Assembly: GCA_041395445.1 (NCBI GenBank)
Contig: JAWLAO010000001.1
Span: 434,001 to 498,000 of the forward strand
Source: Gammaproteobacteria bacterium
GTDB taxonomy: Bacteria > Pseudomonadota > Gammaproteobacteria > Xanthomonadales > Marinicellaceae
Length of the DNA stretch: 64,000 bases
Direction of reading: 5' to 3'
Part shown: positions 9,338 to 18,669 of the stretch, one piece after another
Position numbering within the stretch: position 1 is the stretch's first letter
Layout of the letters: each line of letters begins with the position of its first letter
The notes under the pieces: model-generated
Database searches by the model: none
Seen by the model: the letters and a program-made list of their open reading frames with translations, nothing else
Told to the model about the DNA's origin: nothing
Made by a program: the position numbers and the translations under genes

Positions 9338-12300
9338 ATGAATAATTTAATCGCATGGTGGGCAAAAAACTCAGTTGCAGCTAACTTGTTGATGGTTGGT
9401 TTGTTGATTGCGGGCTTTATTGGCTTCAATAATATGGAACGCGAGATGGACCCACAAGTTCGCTTTCCGGGTTTGCAAATTGGAGTTTCATGGCCGGGTG
9501 CTTCGCCACAGGAAGTTGAAGAACAAATTGTCGCAAGAATCGAAGAGTCGGTTCGTGATTTGGATGAAATTGAATGGGTTCGCTCTTCCTCAAATGAGGG
9601 TCGCGGTGAAGTTTATATTTTAGCGAATCAAAAAGCAGATTTCACACAGTTTATGAATGATGTGAAAATCAGGGTGGATTCCATTACTTCATTCCCAGGT
9701 GATATTGAACAACCGGTAGTTCAACAATGGGTTAATCGCAATGAATTCATCCGAGTTGCCGTTTCCGGTGATTTGAACGAGCAAGAATTGAAAGAACTTG
9801 CTGAACAACTTCGTCGCGAGGCTGCTAATTTACCGGCTATCAGTATCGTTCAATTATTCGGCATTCGTTCTGAAGAAGTTTCAATCGAAGTTGGTAAAGA
9901 GTCGTTAAGACGTTATAACCTGACCTTTGATGATGTTGCTAGTGCCATCAGAAAAAGTTCTATCAATCAATCAGCCGGAGCAATTCGGACAGAAGCCGGT
10001 AGTTTTCAGTTAAAAGTCAGAAATCAAGCCAATCATGAAAAAGATTTTTCGGACATTATCATTCGCCAAACCTCTGATGGGGGCACAATCAGAGTGGGTG
10101 ATGTTGCAACAGTTATTGATGGTTTTGAGGATAATCCAATATTAGCAACACTTAACGGCGAACCTACTATTCTGCTTCAGGTAATGACAACTGAAACTAT
10201 GGACATAGTAACGGCTTCGCAATCAATTAATCAATGGATTGCTGAAAGGCAAAGCACACTGCCGAAAGGTGCCAAGTTGACTTTGTGGACCGATCAGGCA
10301 GAAGACTTTAACGGTCGAATGACAACAATCGGTAGTTCTGCTTTCATGGGATTGATTCTGGTATTGATTGTTCTGATGTTGACACTCAGACCGAAAGTGG
10401 CGTTCTGGGTGGCTTTCGGTATCGCAACAGCTTATGCCGGTGCTTTTGTATTGCTACCGTCAGTTGGTGTTTCACTCAACATGTTATCGACTTTCGCATT
10501 CCTGCTCGTTCTTGGAATTGTGGTTGATGATGCTATTGTTGTCGGCGAAGGAATTCATAGCGAATCCGATCGAATGGGTGGAGGAATCAAAGCTGCCATT
10601 TCAGGAACTCAGATGGTTTCTAAACCGGTCATCTTCGGAGTCGTAACGACGATTATGGCATTCTTACCTTGGTTGTTTTTAAGCGGTTCAACCAGTGAAT
10701 TCACCAAGCACATCACTTGGGTTGTGATTTTAGCTCTGGCTTTCTCACTGGTTGAATCATTGCTAATATTGCCATCCCATTTAGCGAATATGAAACCGCG
10801 TGAATCCAAATCATGGTTTACCAGATTTCAAAAATCCATAGCAAATTCCATTACATCTTTTGCACAAAATTATTATCGCAAAATCGGCAATTGGAGCCTC
10901 AAATACCGTTATGTAACAACCAGTTTGTTCATTGGAATTATTATTGTTGGATTCGGACTTTTTGGCAGTAGCTGGGTGAAGAAAAGTTTTATGCCGGAAA
11001 TTGAATCCGATGAACTGATTGTCAATGTGGTTTTACCTGAAGGCGCACCCTACTCTCGTGCTTTGGAGATATTGAAACAGCTACAAGTTGCTGAACAAAA
11101 ACTGGTCGATGAAGTCAACCAAAAATCAAATGGTGAAGATCAATTGATTGAAAACTGGTACACACGTTCACGTCGTGACAGTGTCTTGGCAATCGTTAAA
11201 CTCGTACCACCTGAGAAAAGAACCTTAAGCAGTAAAGAAGCATCAATTCGTCTTCGTGAACTTTTAGGTGATGTTCCGGACGCCAAAGAAGTGAGCGTGC
11301 GTTATACACACGGAAACAACGAACCCGGTTTTGAGTTATCAGTCCGTCATCCAGATTTAGAGTTGCTAAGAGCCGCTACCGCAGAATTGGAAGAGCAATT
11401 AAGAACTTACGATACACTTTATGATATTCGTAACAATATGATTGGTGTCTCCGATGAAATCAGACTAACCATGAAACCGGGAACAACAAAACTAGGATTA
11501 ACATTGGCAGATGTCAACAAACAAGTCAGACAAGCCTATTTTGGTGAAGAAGTGCAACGCATTCCTCGAAATGGTCAGGATGTTAAAGTGAAAGTCAGAT
11601 ATCCTTTGGAGTCCAGACGTTCGATGGAAAGTCTGAAAGATTTCCATGTAAAAACATCCGACGGCAGAGAGATACCATTGCTAGCAGTTGCGAACTTAGA
11701 ATTCGCACCCGGAATCAAAAGTATACAGCGCTGGAATGGAAGTCGTGCCGCCAGAGTGAGTGCCGATTTGAAAGAAAATGTTTCTGATGAAATCATGAAA
11801 GATCTGAAAGATAACTTCTTCCCGCAATGGAAAGAAAAATATCCCGGAATCCAAACCGGTTCTGTAGGTCAGGCTGATGGTGAGAAACGCTTTGTTAAAG
11901 AAGTAACCGGGCTTTACTTCATGGCAATATTTGCGATGTATGCTCTGCTAGCAATCGCTTTCAAAAGTTATTCTCAACAAATCCTCATCCTCGTTGCGAT
12001 GCCATTTGAATTTGTCGGTGCGATTTATGGACATATCTTTACCGGTTTAACAATGGCAATATTCAGTTATTTTGGAATCGCCGCGGCTGCCGGTGTTGTT
12101 GTGAATGACAACTTGGTATTGATGGATTATTGCAATCGGCTGAGAGAGCAAGGCATGAAACCTTATAAAGCCATTGTTGAAGCCGGTGTACAAAGATTCA
12201 GACCCATCTTTTTAACAACTTTAACAACGGTGATAGGACTTTTACCTATGATGCTCGAACGCTCGACTCAAGCCGCATTCCTGCAACCGGTTGTGGTTTC

Positions 12301-12475
12301 TTTAGCGGCAGGTGTGATGCTGGCATTCTTCGTGACATTATTATTAGTTCCTGCACTCTATGGTATTGGTATTGACATCCGCTCAGGAACAAAAAGGCTT
12401 ATTGCCCGAATCAAATCATGGTTTGTTAAAGCCGATAAAAACGAAATAATTATAGGTCCAAATCAATCAAACTAA
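9338..12475 (+). CDS. RND efflux transporter permease
   Basis: The 1045-residue protein has the AcrB/MexB architecture. A first membrane helix (about 12-30) precedes a large periplasmic porter loop, then a block of helices at about 335-470 with the proton-relay sequence VVDDAIVVGEG near 395. A second periplasmic loop and a second helix block at about 870-1020, with GVVVNDNLVL, complete the fold. RND pumps export drugs, detergents or metabolites using the proton gradient. The substrate cannot be assigned. The sequence resembles uncharacterised RND permeases of marine Gammaproteobacteria more than AcrB itself. It follows the adaptor by 5 bp and ends at a strong terminator. Confidence 0.93.
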   Translation: MNNLIAWWAKNSVAANLLMVGLLIAGFIGFNNMEREMDPQVRFPGLQIGVSWPGASPQEVEEQIVARIEESVRDLDEIEWVRSSSNEGRGEVYILANQKADFTQFMNDVKIRVDSITSFPGDIEQPVVQQWVNRNEFIRVAVSGDLNEQELKELAEQLRREAANLPAISIVQLFGIRSEEVSIEVGKESLRRYNLTFDDVASAIRKSSINQSAGAIRTEAGSFQLKVRNQANHEKDFSDIIIRQTSDGGTIRVGDVATVIDGFEDNPILATLNGEPTILLQVMTTETMDIVTASQSINQWIAERQSTLPKGAKLTLWTDQAEDFNGRMTTIGSSAFMGLILVLIVLMLTLRPKVAFWVAFGIATAYAGAFVLLPSVGVSLNMLSTFAFLLVLGIVVDDAIVVGEGIHSESDRMGGGIKAAISGTQMVSKPVIFGVVTTIMAFLPWLFLSGSTSEFTKHITWVVILALAFSLVESLLILPSHLANMKPRESKSWFTRFQKSIANSITSFAQNYYRKIGNWSLKYRYVTTSLFIGIIIVGFGLFGSSWVKKSFMPEIESDELIVNVVLPEGAPYSRALEILKQLQVAEQKLVDEVNQKSNGEDQLIENWYTRSRRDSVLAIVKLVPPEKRTLSSKEASIRLRELLGDVPDAKEVSVRYTHGNNEPGFELSVRHPDLELLRAATAELEEQLRTYDTLYDIRNNMIGVSDEIRLTMKPGTTKLGLTLADVNKQVRQAYFGEEVQRIPRNGQDVKVKVRYPLESRRSMESLKDFHVKTSDGREIPLLAVANLEFAPGIKSIQRWNGSRAARVSADLKENVSDEIMKDLKDNFFPQWKEKYPGIQTGSVGQADGEKRFVKEVTGLYFMAIFAMYALLAIAFKSYSQQILILVAMPFEFVGAIYGHIFTGLTMAIFSYFGIAAAAGVVVNDNLVLMDYCNRLREQGMKPYKAIVEAGVQRFRPIFLTTLTTVIGLLPMMLERSTQAAFLQPVVVSLAAGVMLAFFVTLLLVPALYGIGIDIRSGTKRLIARIKSWFVKADKNEIIIGPNQSN

Positions 12476-12489
12476 CTCGGGCAAATTTA

Positions 12490-12535
12490 TTCACAACATG
12501 AAAAACCTCCTCCTTTTCATGTTGTGAATTTTTTT
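12490..12535 (+). terminator. Strong Rho-independent terminator after the RND operon
   Basis: A perfect stem of about 15 bp (TTCACAACATGAAAA with its complement TTTTCATGTTGTGAA) around a C/T-rich loop is followed by seven or more T. It overlaps the stop codon of the convergent gene at 12534. Confidence 0.93.
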
Positions 12536-13286
12536 ATTGATCAGTAGATTTTTTTTCTTCTGTATCATGTATCTTAATTTCACCTTGTTCAACCAAACCA
12601 TCTTGCAACCTGAAGTCTAATTTGTATTCATAAACAAAGTTTCTTAAGGATTTTTTTAGTGTCTCAGATGAAGCATTTGAAACTGTCATATTTCCAACAT
12701 TTCCATATCCAATTTGTGGTGTCGTAATGATTGCCAAATGGTTCGGCACCCGACCTTTTAGATGTGTTCCTGTGAGTTTGAAATCCTTACTCCACGCCAA
12801 GCGTCTTTCAAAAGTATTTGCAACATCATAGGTTTCAAGCAACTTTGCTTTCAACTCTTCTGCCCGACTCAGTTCATCCGGCGACAGAGTTTGATTCAGC
12901 TTGTCCAATAAAGCTGAAGTTTTTTCAGCATAAGGACCTTTATTTGTGGGAACCAGAGACAACCACGCATAACCTCTCACATTATCGTTTTCCTGAAGAT
13001 ACAATAGCCCGACAAAATGCATCGCAAAAGTATTGCCATAAGATGCTGCCCTTTTAAAATTGTTGATTGCGCTTTTATTTAAACCATCATAGTGGTCTTT
13101 TGCCCCCAAATAAGTGTAATACTCATCGGGATTAACAACCTCTCCGAGCTCATTAAAATGCAAACCATAGCTTCCAACTGATATTTCATCATCATTTTTA
13201 CTATGTACAGAAAAAGCTAAAAGAAAAGCAAGAAAGAAAATAGATTTATTCATAATGGTCTCATCTCGTGTAAATGATTTCATCAT
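12534..13286 (-). CDS. Secreted Sel1-like/TPR-like protein of unknown function
   Basis: The protein is up to 250 residues. A hydrophobic export signal (SIFFLAFLLAFSVHS) is followed by a short helical-repeat region containing AINNFKRAASYGNTFAMHFVG and NVRGYAWLSL, which resemble Sel1 repeat units. The C-terminal half is a beta-rich region with no recognised domain. The start is uncertain. ATG 13286 has a better Shine-Dalgarno (GCGGAG, six bases away), while ATG 13253 begins directly at a cleaner signal peptide with less acidic residues before it. It is probably periplasmic or outer-membrane associated. No partner gene is evident. Confidence 0.7.
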   Translation of the reverse strand: MMKSFTRDETIMNKSIFFLAFLLAFSVHSKNDDEISVGSYGLHFNELGEVVNPDEYYTYLGAKDHYDGLNKSAINNFKRAASYGNTFAMHFVGLLYLQENDNVRGYAWLSLVPTNKGPYAEKTSALLDKLNQTLSPDELSRAEELKAKLLETYDVANTFERRLAWSKDFKLTGTHLKGRVPNHLAIITTPQIGYGNVGNMTVSNASSETLKKSLRNFVYEYKLDFRLQDGLVEQGEIKIHDTEEKKSTDQ

Positions 13287-13462
13287 AATATCTCCGCATC
13301 CTGAATATTAACTGAATGAAAAATGAATATCAAATTTGGAGTCACAAACCAATCGCTCAGGTTCGTAATCAAAAGATTCTGAGTCGTTGATTTACAGTAC
13401 ATTAGGATTGACTTAGCCAATATTCGGTTATATTTGATAGGCAGAGCCCATCTCACAAATTT

Positions 13463-13542
13463 CTACCATGAAGGTCATGAGGTTCATGAAGGTAATTTCA
13501 GTATCTCTACCAAACTTCATGTTCTTCAATCACTTTATGGTT
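13463..13542. repeat. Dispersed CATGAAGG repeat with degenerate inverted partner
   Basis: The motif CTACCATGAAGGTCATGAGG continues as TTCATGAAGG (13463-13492). It is followed by a degenerate inverted copy at about 13514-13542 (CTTCATGTTCTTCA then CACTTTATGG). Related copies are at 51955 and 52980. The arrangement is REP/REPIN-like. The rest of the 13287-13578 intergenic stretch shows nothing else. Confidence 0.6.
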
Positions 13543-13578
13543 TATTTTTCTTCAAGCAATTTAACGATTATGTTTCGT

Positions 13579-14082
13579 TCAAGAATGATTATCTAAATTT
13601 CTCGACATAGCCAATCGAGTTCCGGCAATATAACAGATAAAAACAACGCAAATCCAAACCAGATACGAACCAATGGGCAAGTATTTAAACCAGTAAACCG
13701 GCCACAAGAATGCGTATAAAAAGTTAATAATTGAATCCACAAAAAACTCTACGAATAGAACCAATACAGATTTGATAATCAGGCTCTCTGTTCCGATAAA
13801 ACTTTGCACAAAGTCGATAACTTCGTAAATTTCAATATGCAGGTAAGTGATAAAGGTCAACACACCATAAAAACCGCCACCAAATTTCATCCACTTTTTA
13901 TACAGAAATGCTTTCCAAAACTTTTGCTGTTTGATTTCGGTGTTTTTAAATTCCTGTTTCAGCAATTTGGTGTTTTTAGCGGTCGCTCCTGTTTCTTTTC
14001 TGGCGACCAGAACCAAAAAATAGGATATAAGCCCGACCGGCAAACCTGCAAAGAGTATGGATTTAAGAACATCATTAATCAT
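13579..14082 (-). CDS. Small integral membrane protein, unknown function
   Basis: The 167-residue protein has about four predicted membrane segments, at roughly 5-26, 68-85, 103-125 and 133-158. A basic loop (KNTKLLKQEFKNTEIKQQKFWK) separates the first from the rest. No family was recognised. The gene lies 12 bp downstream of the large C25 peptidase gene on the same strand, so it is probably cotranscribed and could serve its secretion or membrane placement. That is an inference from position only. Confidence 0.7.
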   Translation of the reverse strand: MINDVLKSILFAGLPVGLISYFLVLVARKETGATAKNTKLLKQEFKNTEIKQQKFWKAFLYKKWMKFGGGFYGVLTFITYLHIEIYEVIDFVQSFIGTESLIIKSVLVLFVEFFVDSIINFLYAFLWPVYWFKYLPIGSYLVWICVVFICYIAGTRLAMSRNLDNHS

Positions 14083-14094
14083 TCCGTTTGTTCG

Positions 14095-17000
14095 CTATCT
14101 CACAATCATAGTTGGATCACCAAGCAATTGATATCCTAACAAAATATCTTTCCTCTCAGGATTGGTTTGTGCATATTGTTTTAACGCATAGTTGAATGCT
14201 TTGCCTAATGTCGGATTGCGGTTGGAATTGATATATTGTTTGAAGTATTTAACAAACTCAGTTTCACCATCACTCTTTGTATATGTCGATGAACCAATGG
14301 TAGCCACAGCTCCGTAACTTGGAGATTGCAGTAAGGCTCCGGACAGGTATTGTTTGATCGGATCAACAAAATACGAATTCCAACAACCCAATTGCATAAA
14401 GACTGTCGGTGGATTTTGCAGTTCAGCAACATTATTAACATCAAAAACATTGTCCTGACTCCATCGTGTTGGTGATGAATGCCCTATCCAGTTGACAAAT
14501 GCCGATCCACTATTTAAGTTCTCAATTAATTTTTGTCTGGCTTGTTCAATTCCAAGTTCATCAATTCGGATGAGATTCGATTGTAGAGGACTTTGCAATG
14601 ACAAATCTGCGGCTATGGCATTAAAACGATCGCTGTCCTTGTTATCGGTGATAAATATTTCTGAATTAAAATTTTGGTAATTGTAAGTGCTGATTTTATT
14701 CAACAACTGTTGCAATTCGGTTGTGTTATTGGCTATCAATCGACCGAGAGGGATGTCTGCAACATCATCGTTATCGAAATCAACAAACGGAACATCTGTT
14801 GGTGCATGATGAATGCCATCTCCGGTATTGCGATAAAAAGTCGGAACAATACTCACTGCGTTGGTGTTGAGATAATTTTTATAATCATACTGATCAGAGC
14901 CAACAATCATGACATATTGCAGGGGATTTTTTCTGTGCAATTCGGCAATAAATTGTTTGAGTGCATTTGGATTGTTATATGTGTCAGAGAATGATGTTAT
15001 CACTGATTCCACATCAAATACACCAACATTAAATCCTTGTGCCTGTTTTTCGTTGATATAATTCTGCAAATAAGGAATAAAATCACTTCGCGTCAAAATC
15101 AAAAAATCGGTTTTAGAGTATTGCAAACTGCTCGTTGCCAGCAATTTTGGAGAATGTGTTTTGTTGAGTTCGCTGATATAAATTTGCGAAGACTCAAACG
15201 GATTACTGAAATGCAATTGCAAAGACCATCGCAAATAGCGAATCTCAGCATCTTTCAAAACGTATGTTTTATTTGCTGTTTTTGAAAAAACAAGTAAATC
15301 ATCACTATTAAACCCTTCAATTTGATAATGTTCACTCGCTACACCTTCAAAATCAATTTGTCCTTCATTAGCAATAAAACGACGAGGATAAGTTACATTA
15401 AATTTATTAAGATTCACCAAGTCATAATCGTAACCGCTATCGCCGGGCTGAAAGAGTTGAACTGATAAGGAGTTATTCGTTACATTTGAGGCATAGTTAA
15501 AAATATCAACTTCCTGTTGTCCATCAAATGTCTGGAATACGGTTTCGCTATCATTAATTTGCAAGCCAATATTATGGTCATCATTTGTTCCCGGAAAGTC
15601 CGTTACGCCAACAATATTGGCAGAAACAGTCACAGGATTGGTTGGACTGACATATTCTTCAGCCAGTGCTGAAAGCTCAAATTGCCAGGATGTAGTTTTT
15701 GGTTCTGTATAAACTAATAACTTTTTCATCATCCAAGGATCAGATGAGGAACTGGAAAACTCGTAATGATTATTTTCTTCAATCGTTTGATTAGCAACAT
15801 AAAACTTAGGACTGTCAGAACTATAGTTCGGTGCCGCTTTCGCTTCTTGAATTCTATTTGTATTATTTTGAACAATCTTCAGTGTGTAAATGGCTTCATC
15901 ACTGTAAATGGAATTTGCTTTATCACCCAAAAAATAGATGGCATCATTTTTCGAGATTGATTTGGAATTTGAATCTAAATAAAGTGGAATAGTTTCGTTA
16001 TTGCGTGTGAGTTGAAGGTTTTTTATCGACTTTCCAACAACATTGAAGTTTTGTGATAATAAGTCCGAAACTAAAACCCGTTGAATTCCTGAATCACTGA
16101 CCAGAACCTTAATTTGAGTTTGATAAATTCTAGCGCTGCTTTCCAGTATTTTTTCATGCTTAGATTGACTCCAATCGATGTTTACATTTTTTTCTTCAAT
16201 TCCATATTGTGTATTTTTCAGTACATAGTCCAAACGATGTTCAGTACCATCAGTATCAACCGAAGCGAGAATTACAGCATCGGGATTAATTTCCTTCAAT
16301 CCGAAAGAGTAGTTGTTCGGTTGATCCGAAATGATGAGTTTTTGATTCAGCTTGTTGCCATTGGAGTCGTAAAGATTAAATCCCAAATGCTTAAATTCAA
16401 GGCCTGTTTGCCAAGAAACAATATTATCATGGTATTTGACTGTATTCACATACACAGGTGTTGCGATGGTACAGTTGGCCGAACCGGGCGTTGGAACATA
16501 AAAATTCCCAGACCCATCATCATAAAATCCGAGGGGACTAACTCCATCTGTGAAACAACGCAACCATGATTCTCCATCAGAACTTGTTGGATAATCGTGA
16601 GACCATATAACTGTTTGTACTCCACTTGTGCAATCACCCAATGTGGTTGGTTCATATAAAGATGCCCAAGTATTTGTTACAGAGCTGTTACTGAATTGAG
16701 ATACTTGATTACCACTTGAATCCGCAATACTGAAACCAAATCCACGCCCATCATCTTCACCACAAATATGGTAAAACCCTCCGGCGGGAACTGTAACGCC
16801 TGGTGGAATCAGCCAGCTATTGTTTGTGCCTACTGATGGATCTCCGTTTTGTACCTGATTATTTGATATACAATAACCTGATAAATCAACATCGGTGGCA
16901 CCATTGTTGTAAAACTCAATAAATTCGTCATCTGCGTTGTTTCCATTTGAAGACCCATCTTCACCGTAAACACCATCTCCATCACAATCTTGTCCCAAAT

Positions 17001-17142
17001 TCGTGACCGGAGATATGTCTCCCGGATTAAAAAGAACTTCGTTCAGAACAATATCAGTAATATTAGGGTCAGGTGGTGCAGAGATCGAAGAAATAGATAC
17101 ACACAACAAAACAGCAGCCACAGGTGATTTTAGTAGTTTCAT
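14095..17142 (-). CDS. Secreted gingipain-family (C25) peptidase with N-terminal lamin-tail domain
   Basis: The 1015-residue secreted protein has a signal peptide (MKLLKSPVAAVLLCVSISSISA). A lamin-tail domain follows at about residues 25-165, with DDEFIEFYNNG and a series of extracellular-type cysteines. A beta-rich middle comes next, and then a C-terminal peptidase C25 domain. Catalytic residues are visible: His in NWIGHSSPTRW (about 885) and Cys in QLGCWNSYF (about 920). C25 enzymes are cysteine endopeptidases exported to the surface. The protein ends at GDPTMIVR and lacks a Bacteroidetes type IX sorting domain, so export must use another route. ATG 17142 is preferred over ATG 17172, because only the former starts directly with the signal peptide and has GGATGGGA upstream. 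Confidence 0.85.
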   Translation of the reverse strand: MKLLKSPVAAVLLCVSISSISAPPDPNITDIVLNEVLFNPGDISPVTNLGQDCDGDGVYGEDGSSNGNNADDEFIEFYNNGATDVDLSGYCISNNQVQNGDPSVGTNNSWLIPPGVTVPAGGFYHICGEDDGRGFGFSIADSSGNQVSQFSNSSVTNTWASLYEPTTLGDCTSGVQTVIWSHDYPTSSDGESWLRCFTDGVSPLGFYDDGSGNFYVPTPGSANCTIATPVYVNTVKYHDNIVSWQTGLEFKHLGFNLYDSNGNKLNQKLIISDQPNNYSFGLKEINPDAVILASVDTDGTEHRLDYVLKNTQYGIEEKNVNIDWSQSKHEKILESSARIYQTQIKVLVSDSGIQRVLVSDLLSQNFNVVGKSIKNLQLTRNNETIPLYLDSNSKSISKNDAIYFLGDKANSIYSDEAIYTLKIVQNNTNRIQEAKAAPNYSSDSPKFYVANQTIEENNHYEFSSSSSDPWMMKKLLVYTEPKTTSWQFELSALAEEYVSPTNPVTVSANIVGVTDFPGTNDDHNIGLQINDSETVFQTFDGQQEVDIFNYASNVTNNSLSVQLFQPGDSGYDYDLVNLNKFNVTYPRRFIANEGQIDFEGVASEHYQIEGFNSDDLLVFSKTANKTYVLKDAEIRYLRWSLQLHFSNPFESSQIYISELNKTHSPKLLATSSLQYSKTDFLILTRSDFIPYLQNYINEKQAQGFNVGVFDVESVITSFSDTYNNPNALKQFIAELHRKNPLQYVMIVGSDQYDYKNYLNTNAVSIVPTFYRNTGDGIHHAPTDVPFVDFDNDDVADIPLGRLIANNTTELQQLLNKISTYNYQNFNSEIFITDNKDSDRFNAIAADLSLQSPLQSNLIRIDELGIEQARQKLIENLNSGSAFVNWIGHSSPTRWSQDNVFDVNNVAELQNPPTVFMQLGCWNSYFVDPIKQYLSGALLQSPSYGAVATIGSSTYTKSDGETEFVKYFKQYINSNRNPTLGKAFNYALKQYAQTNPERKDILLGYQLLGDPTMIVR

Positions 17143-17294
17143 AACAATTTTCCCATCCAATTCCGACTCCATTATATTTGATTATGAAGAGAAAACAAAT
17201 TACGTAACGGTTGAGTTTACAATATCTTACATATTGAAAGGAAAATCAGGCGAAATTCATAGTTCTGTAACACTATGACTTTAGAGTTCAACGA

Positions 17295-17924
17295 CTAAAC
17301 ACCGTACTGCTTTTTGTAATTTTGTACTTTTTTCAGCTTTTCTTCATCATCTGCCAAAAATCGAATCAAATCATCCAAAGATGCAATGGCCACGGTTTGA
17401 AGTCCGAATTGTTTTTGAAGCTCTCCGATTGCCGATAACTCACCCTGCCCTTTTTCCTGTCTGTCTAATGCAACGGCAATTCCGGCAACTTGTGCTTGAT
17501 TGTTTTGAATCATTTCAATAGATTCTCGAACCGATGTTCCAGCAGAAACCACATCATCGACAATCAAAACTTTGCCTTTGAGTGGAGCACCGATGAGAAC
17601 GCCTCCTTCGCCGTGATCTTTGGCTTCTTTGCGATTGAATGCCACAGGTATGTTTTTACCAAAAAGTTTGAAATATGCCGTTGCAATCGTTGTTGCAATT
17701 GGAATTCCTTTGTACGCCGGTCCATACAGCATATCAAATTGCAAACCGCTTTGTTCAATGCTTTGAGCATAATACTCGCCTAAAAGAGCTAATGATTCCC
17801 CATCATCAAAAAGTCCGGCATTAAAAAAATAAGGTGAAATCCGACCTGATTTCAGAGTAAATTCTCCAAATCTCAACACCTGTTTTTTTAAAGCCAGTTG
17901 AATAAAATCTTTTGCAATTATCAT
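17295..17924 (-). CDS. pyrE: Orotate phosphoribosyltransferase
   Basis: The 209-residue protein (E. coli PyrE has 213) carries the family N-terminus FGEFTLKSGRISPYFFNAG and the PRPP-binding motif VLIVDDVVSAGTS at about 120-132. It also has the flexible-loop sequence FNRKEAKDHGEGG. It converts orotate and PRPP to OMP in pyrimidine synthesis. ATG 17924 is chosen, because GGGAGTG lies just upstream and the enzyme family starts here. A longer in-frame extension would overlap the preceding gene. The start is one base past the stop of the M50 protease gene, so the two are translationally coupled. The enzyme family is well known to be cytoplasmic and dimeric. Confidence 0.96.
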   Translation of the reverse strand: MIIAKDFIQLALKKQVLRFGEFTLKSGRISPYFFNAGLFDDGESLALLGEYYAQSIEQSGLQFDMLYGPAYKGIPIATTIATAYFKLFGKNIPVAFNRKEAKDHGEGGVLIGAPLKGKVLIVDDVVSAGTSVRESIEMIQNNQAQVAGIAVALDRQEKGQGELSAIGELQKQFGLQTVAIASLDDLIRFLADDEEKLKKVQNYKKQYGV

Positions 17925-17925
17925 T

Positions 17926-18579
17926 TCACACTCCCGAAGCCATTGAAAACAAACCATAAGTTATGGACATTATGGGTGACGAAATAATATGCGATAAAAC
18001 TCCGGACGCCAATAAGGCGACAATAATGAACATTCCATACATCTCAGTTTTCGCAAATTTATCGCCGATTTCTTGAGGCAAGAATCCATGCAGAACTCTG
18101 CCTCCATCAAGCGGTAAAATTGGAATCATATTGAAAATCATCAATACGACATTAATCATAATCCCTCGGAATGCCACACCAACCAAAAACATCAATGTAC
18201 TGGATTCAGTCATCACCATCAATACGACTTTTGCAAAAATAGTCCAGAATATCGCCATCAAAAGATTAGAAATCGGTCCCGCTAATGCCACCCAAATCAT
18301 ATCTTTTCGGGGATTTCTCAAACGATGAACCATTACCGGAACAGGCTTTGCCCAGCCAAACAGAAACGGTGCTTTGGTCAACAGTAATAATCCCGGAACG
18401 ATGATTGTACCAACCGGATCAACATGGCTGACCGGATTTAAGGTTAAACGCCCTAAATCTTTGGCTGTGGGATCACCAAAATAATTCGCCACCCAACCAT
18501 GAGCCACTTCGTGAAGAATAATTGCCAATGACAGCGGCACAACCCACATTGAAATATTTAAAATCAGATTTTCATCCAT
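17926..18579 (-). CDS. Site-2 protease family (M50) membrane metalloprotease
   Basis: The 217-residue membrane protein carries the zinc motif HEVAH at residues 23-27 in a membrane helix and the second M50 motif MIPILPLDGGR in a later helix. It has about five or six membrane segments and no PDZ domain. This is the short Rip-type or YwhC-like branch of site-2 proteases, whose substrates are generally unknown. ATG at 18579 (MDENL) is used. Longer in-frame starts to 18624 would reach into the xth promoter region. The gene precedes pyrE with a one-base gap. Confidence 0.88.
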   Translation of the reverse strand: MDENLILNISMWVVPLSLAIILHEVAHGWVANYFGDPTAKDLGRLTLNPVSHVDPVGTIIVPGLLLLTKAPFLFGWAKPVPVMVHRLRNPRKDMIWVALAGPISNLLMAIFWTIFAKVVLMVMTESSTLMFLVGVAFRGIMINVVLMIFNMIPILPLDGGRVLHGFLPQEIGDKFAKTEMYGMFIIVALLASGVLSHIISSPIMSITYGLFSMASGV

Positions 18580-18633
18580 ATTGATTCTCGGAAAAATATT
18601 CCAGAATTTTATCATATTCAACAACCAGATAAG

Positions 18634-18639
18634 TATAAT
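18634..18639 (+). promoter_or_regulatory. -10 box of xth promoter, decides the xth start
   Basis: A perfect TATAAT lies immediately before an in-frame ATG at 18640. If it is used, transcription begins near 18646, which excludes that ATG and supports ATG 18670. No clear -35 box is visible. Confidence 0.5.
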
Positions 18640-18669
18640 ATGACACCATTAAAAACAATTACGACCCGA

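Noticed and set aside
16114..16569. 151-residue ORF opposite the C25 peptidase gene
   Set aside because: The reverse strand has the intact signal-peptide-to-catalytic-domain protein. The opposing frame has no start context.
18640..18669. Longer N-terminus of exodeoxyribonuclease III from ATG 18640
   Set aside because: The TATAAT box directly before it implies that transcription starts after it, and the family start is MKITT at 18670.
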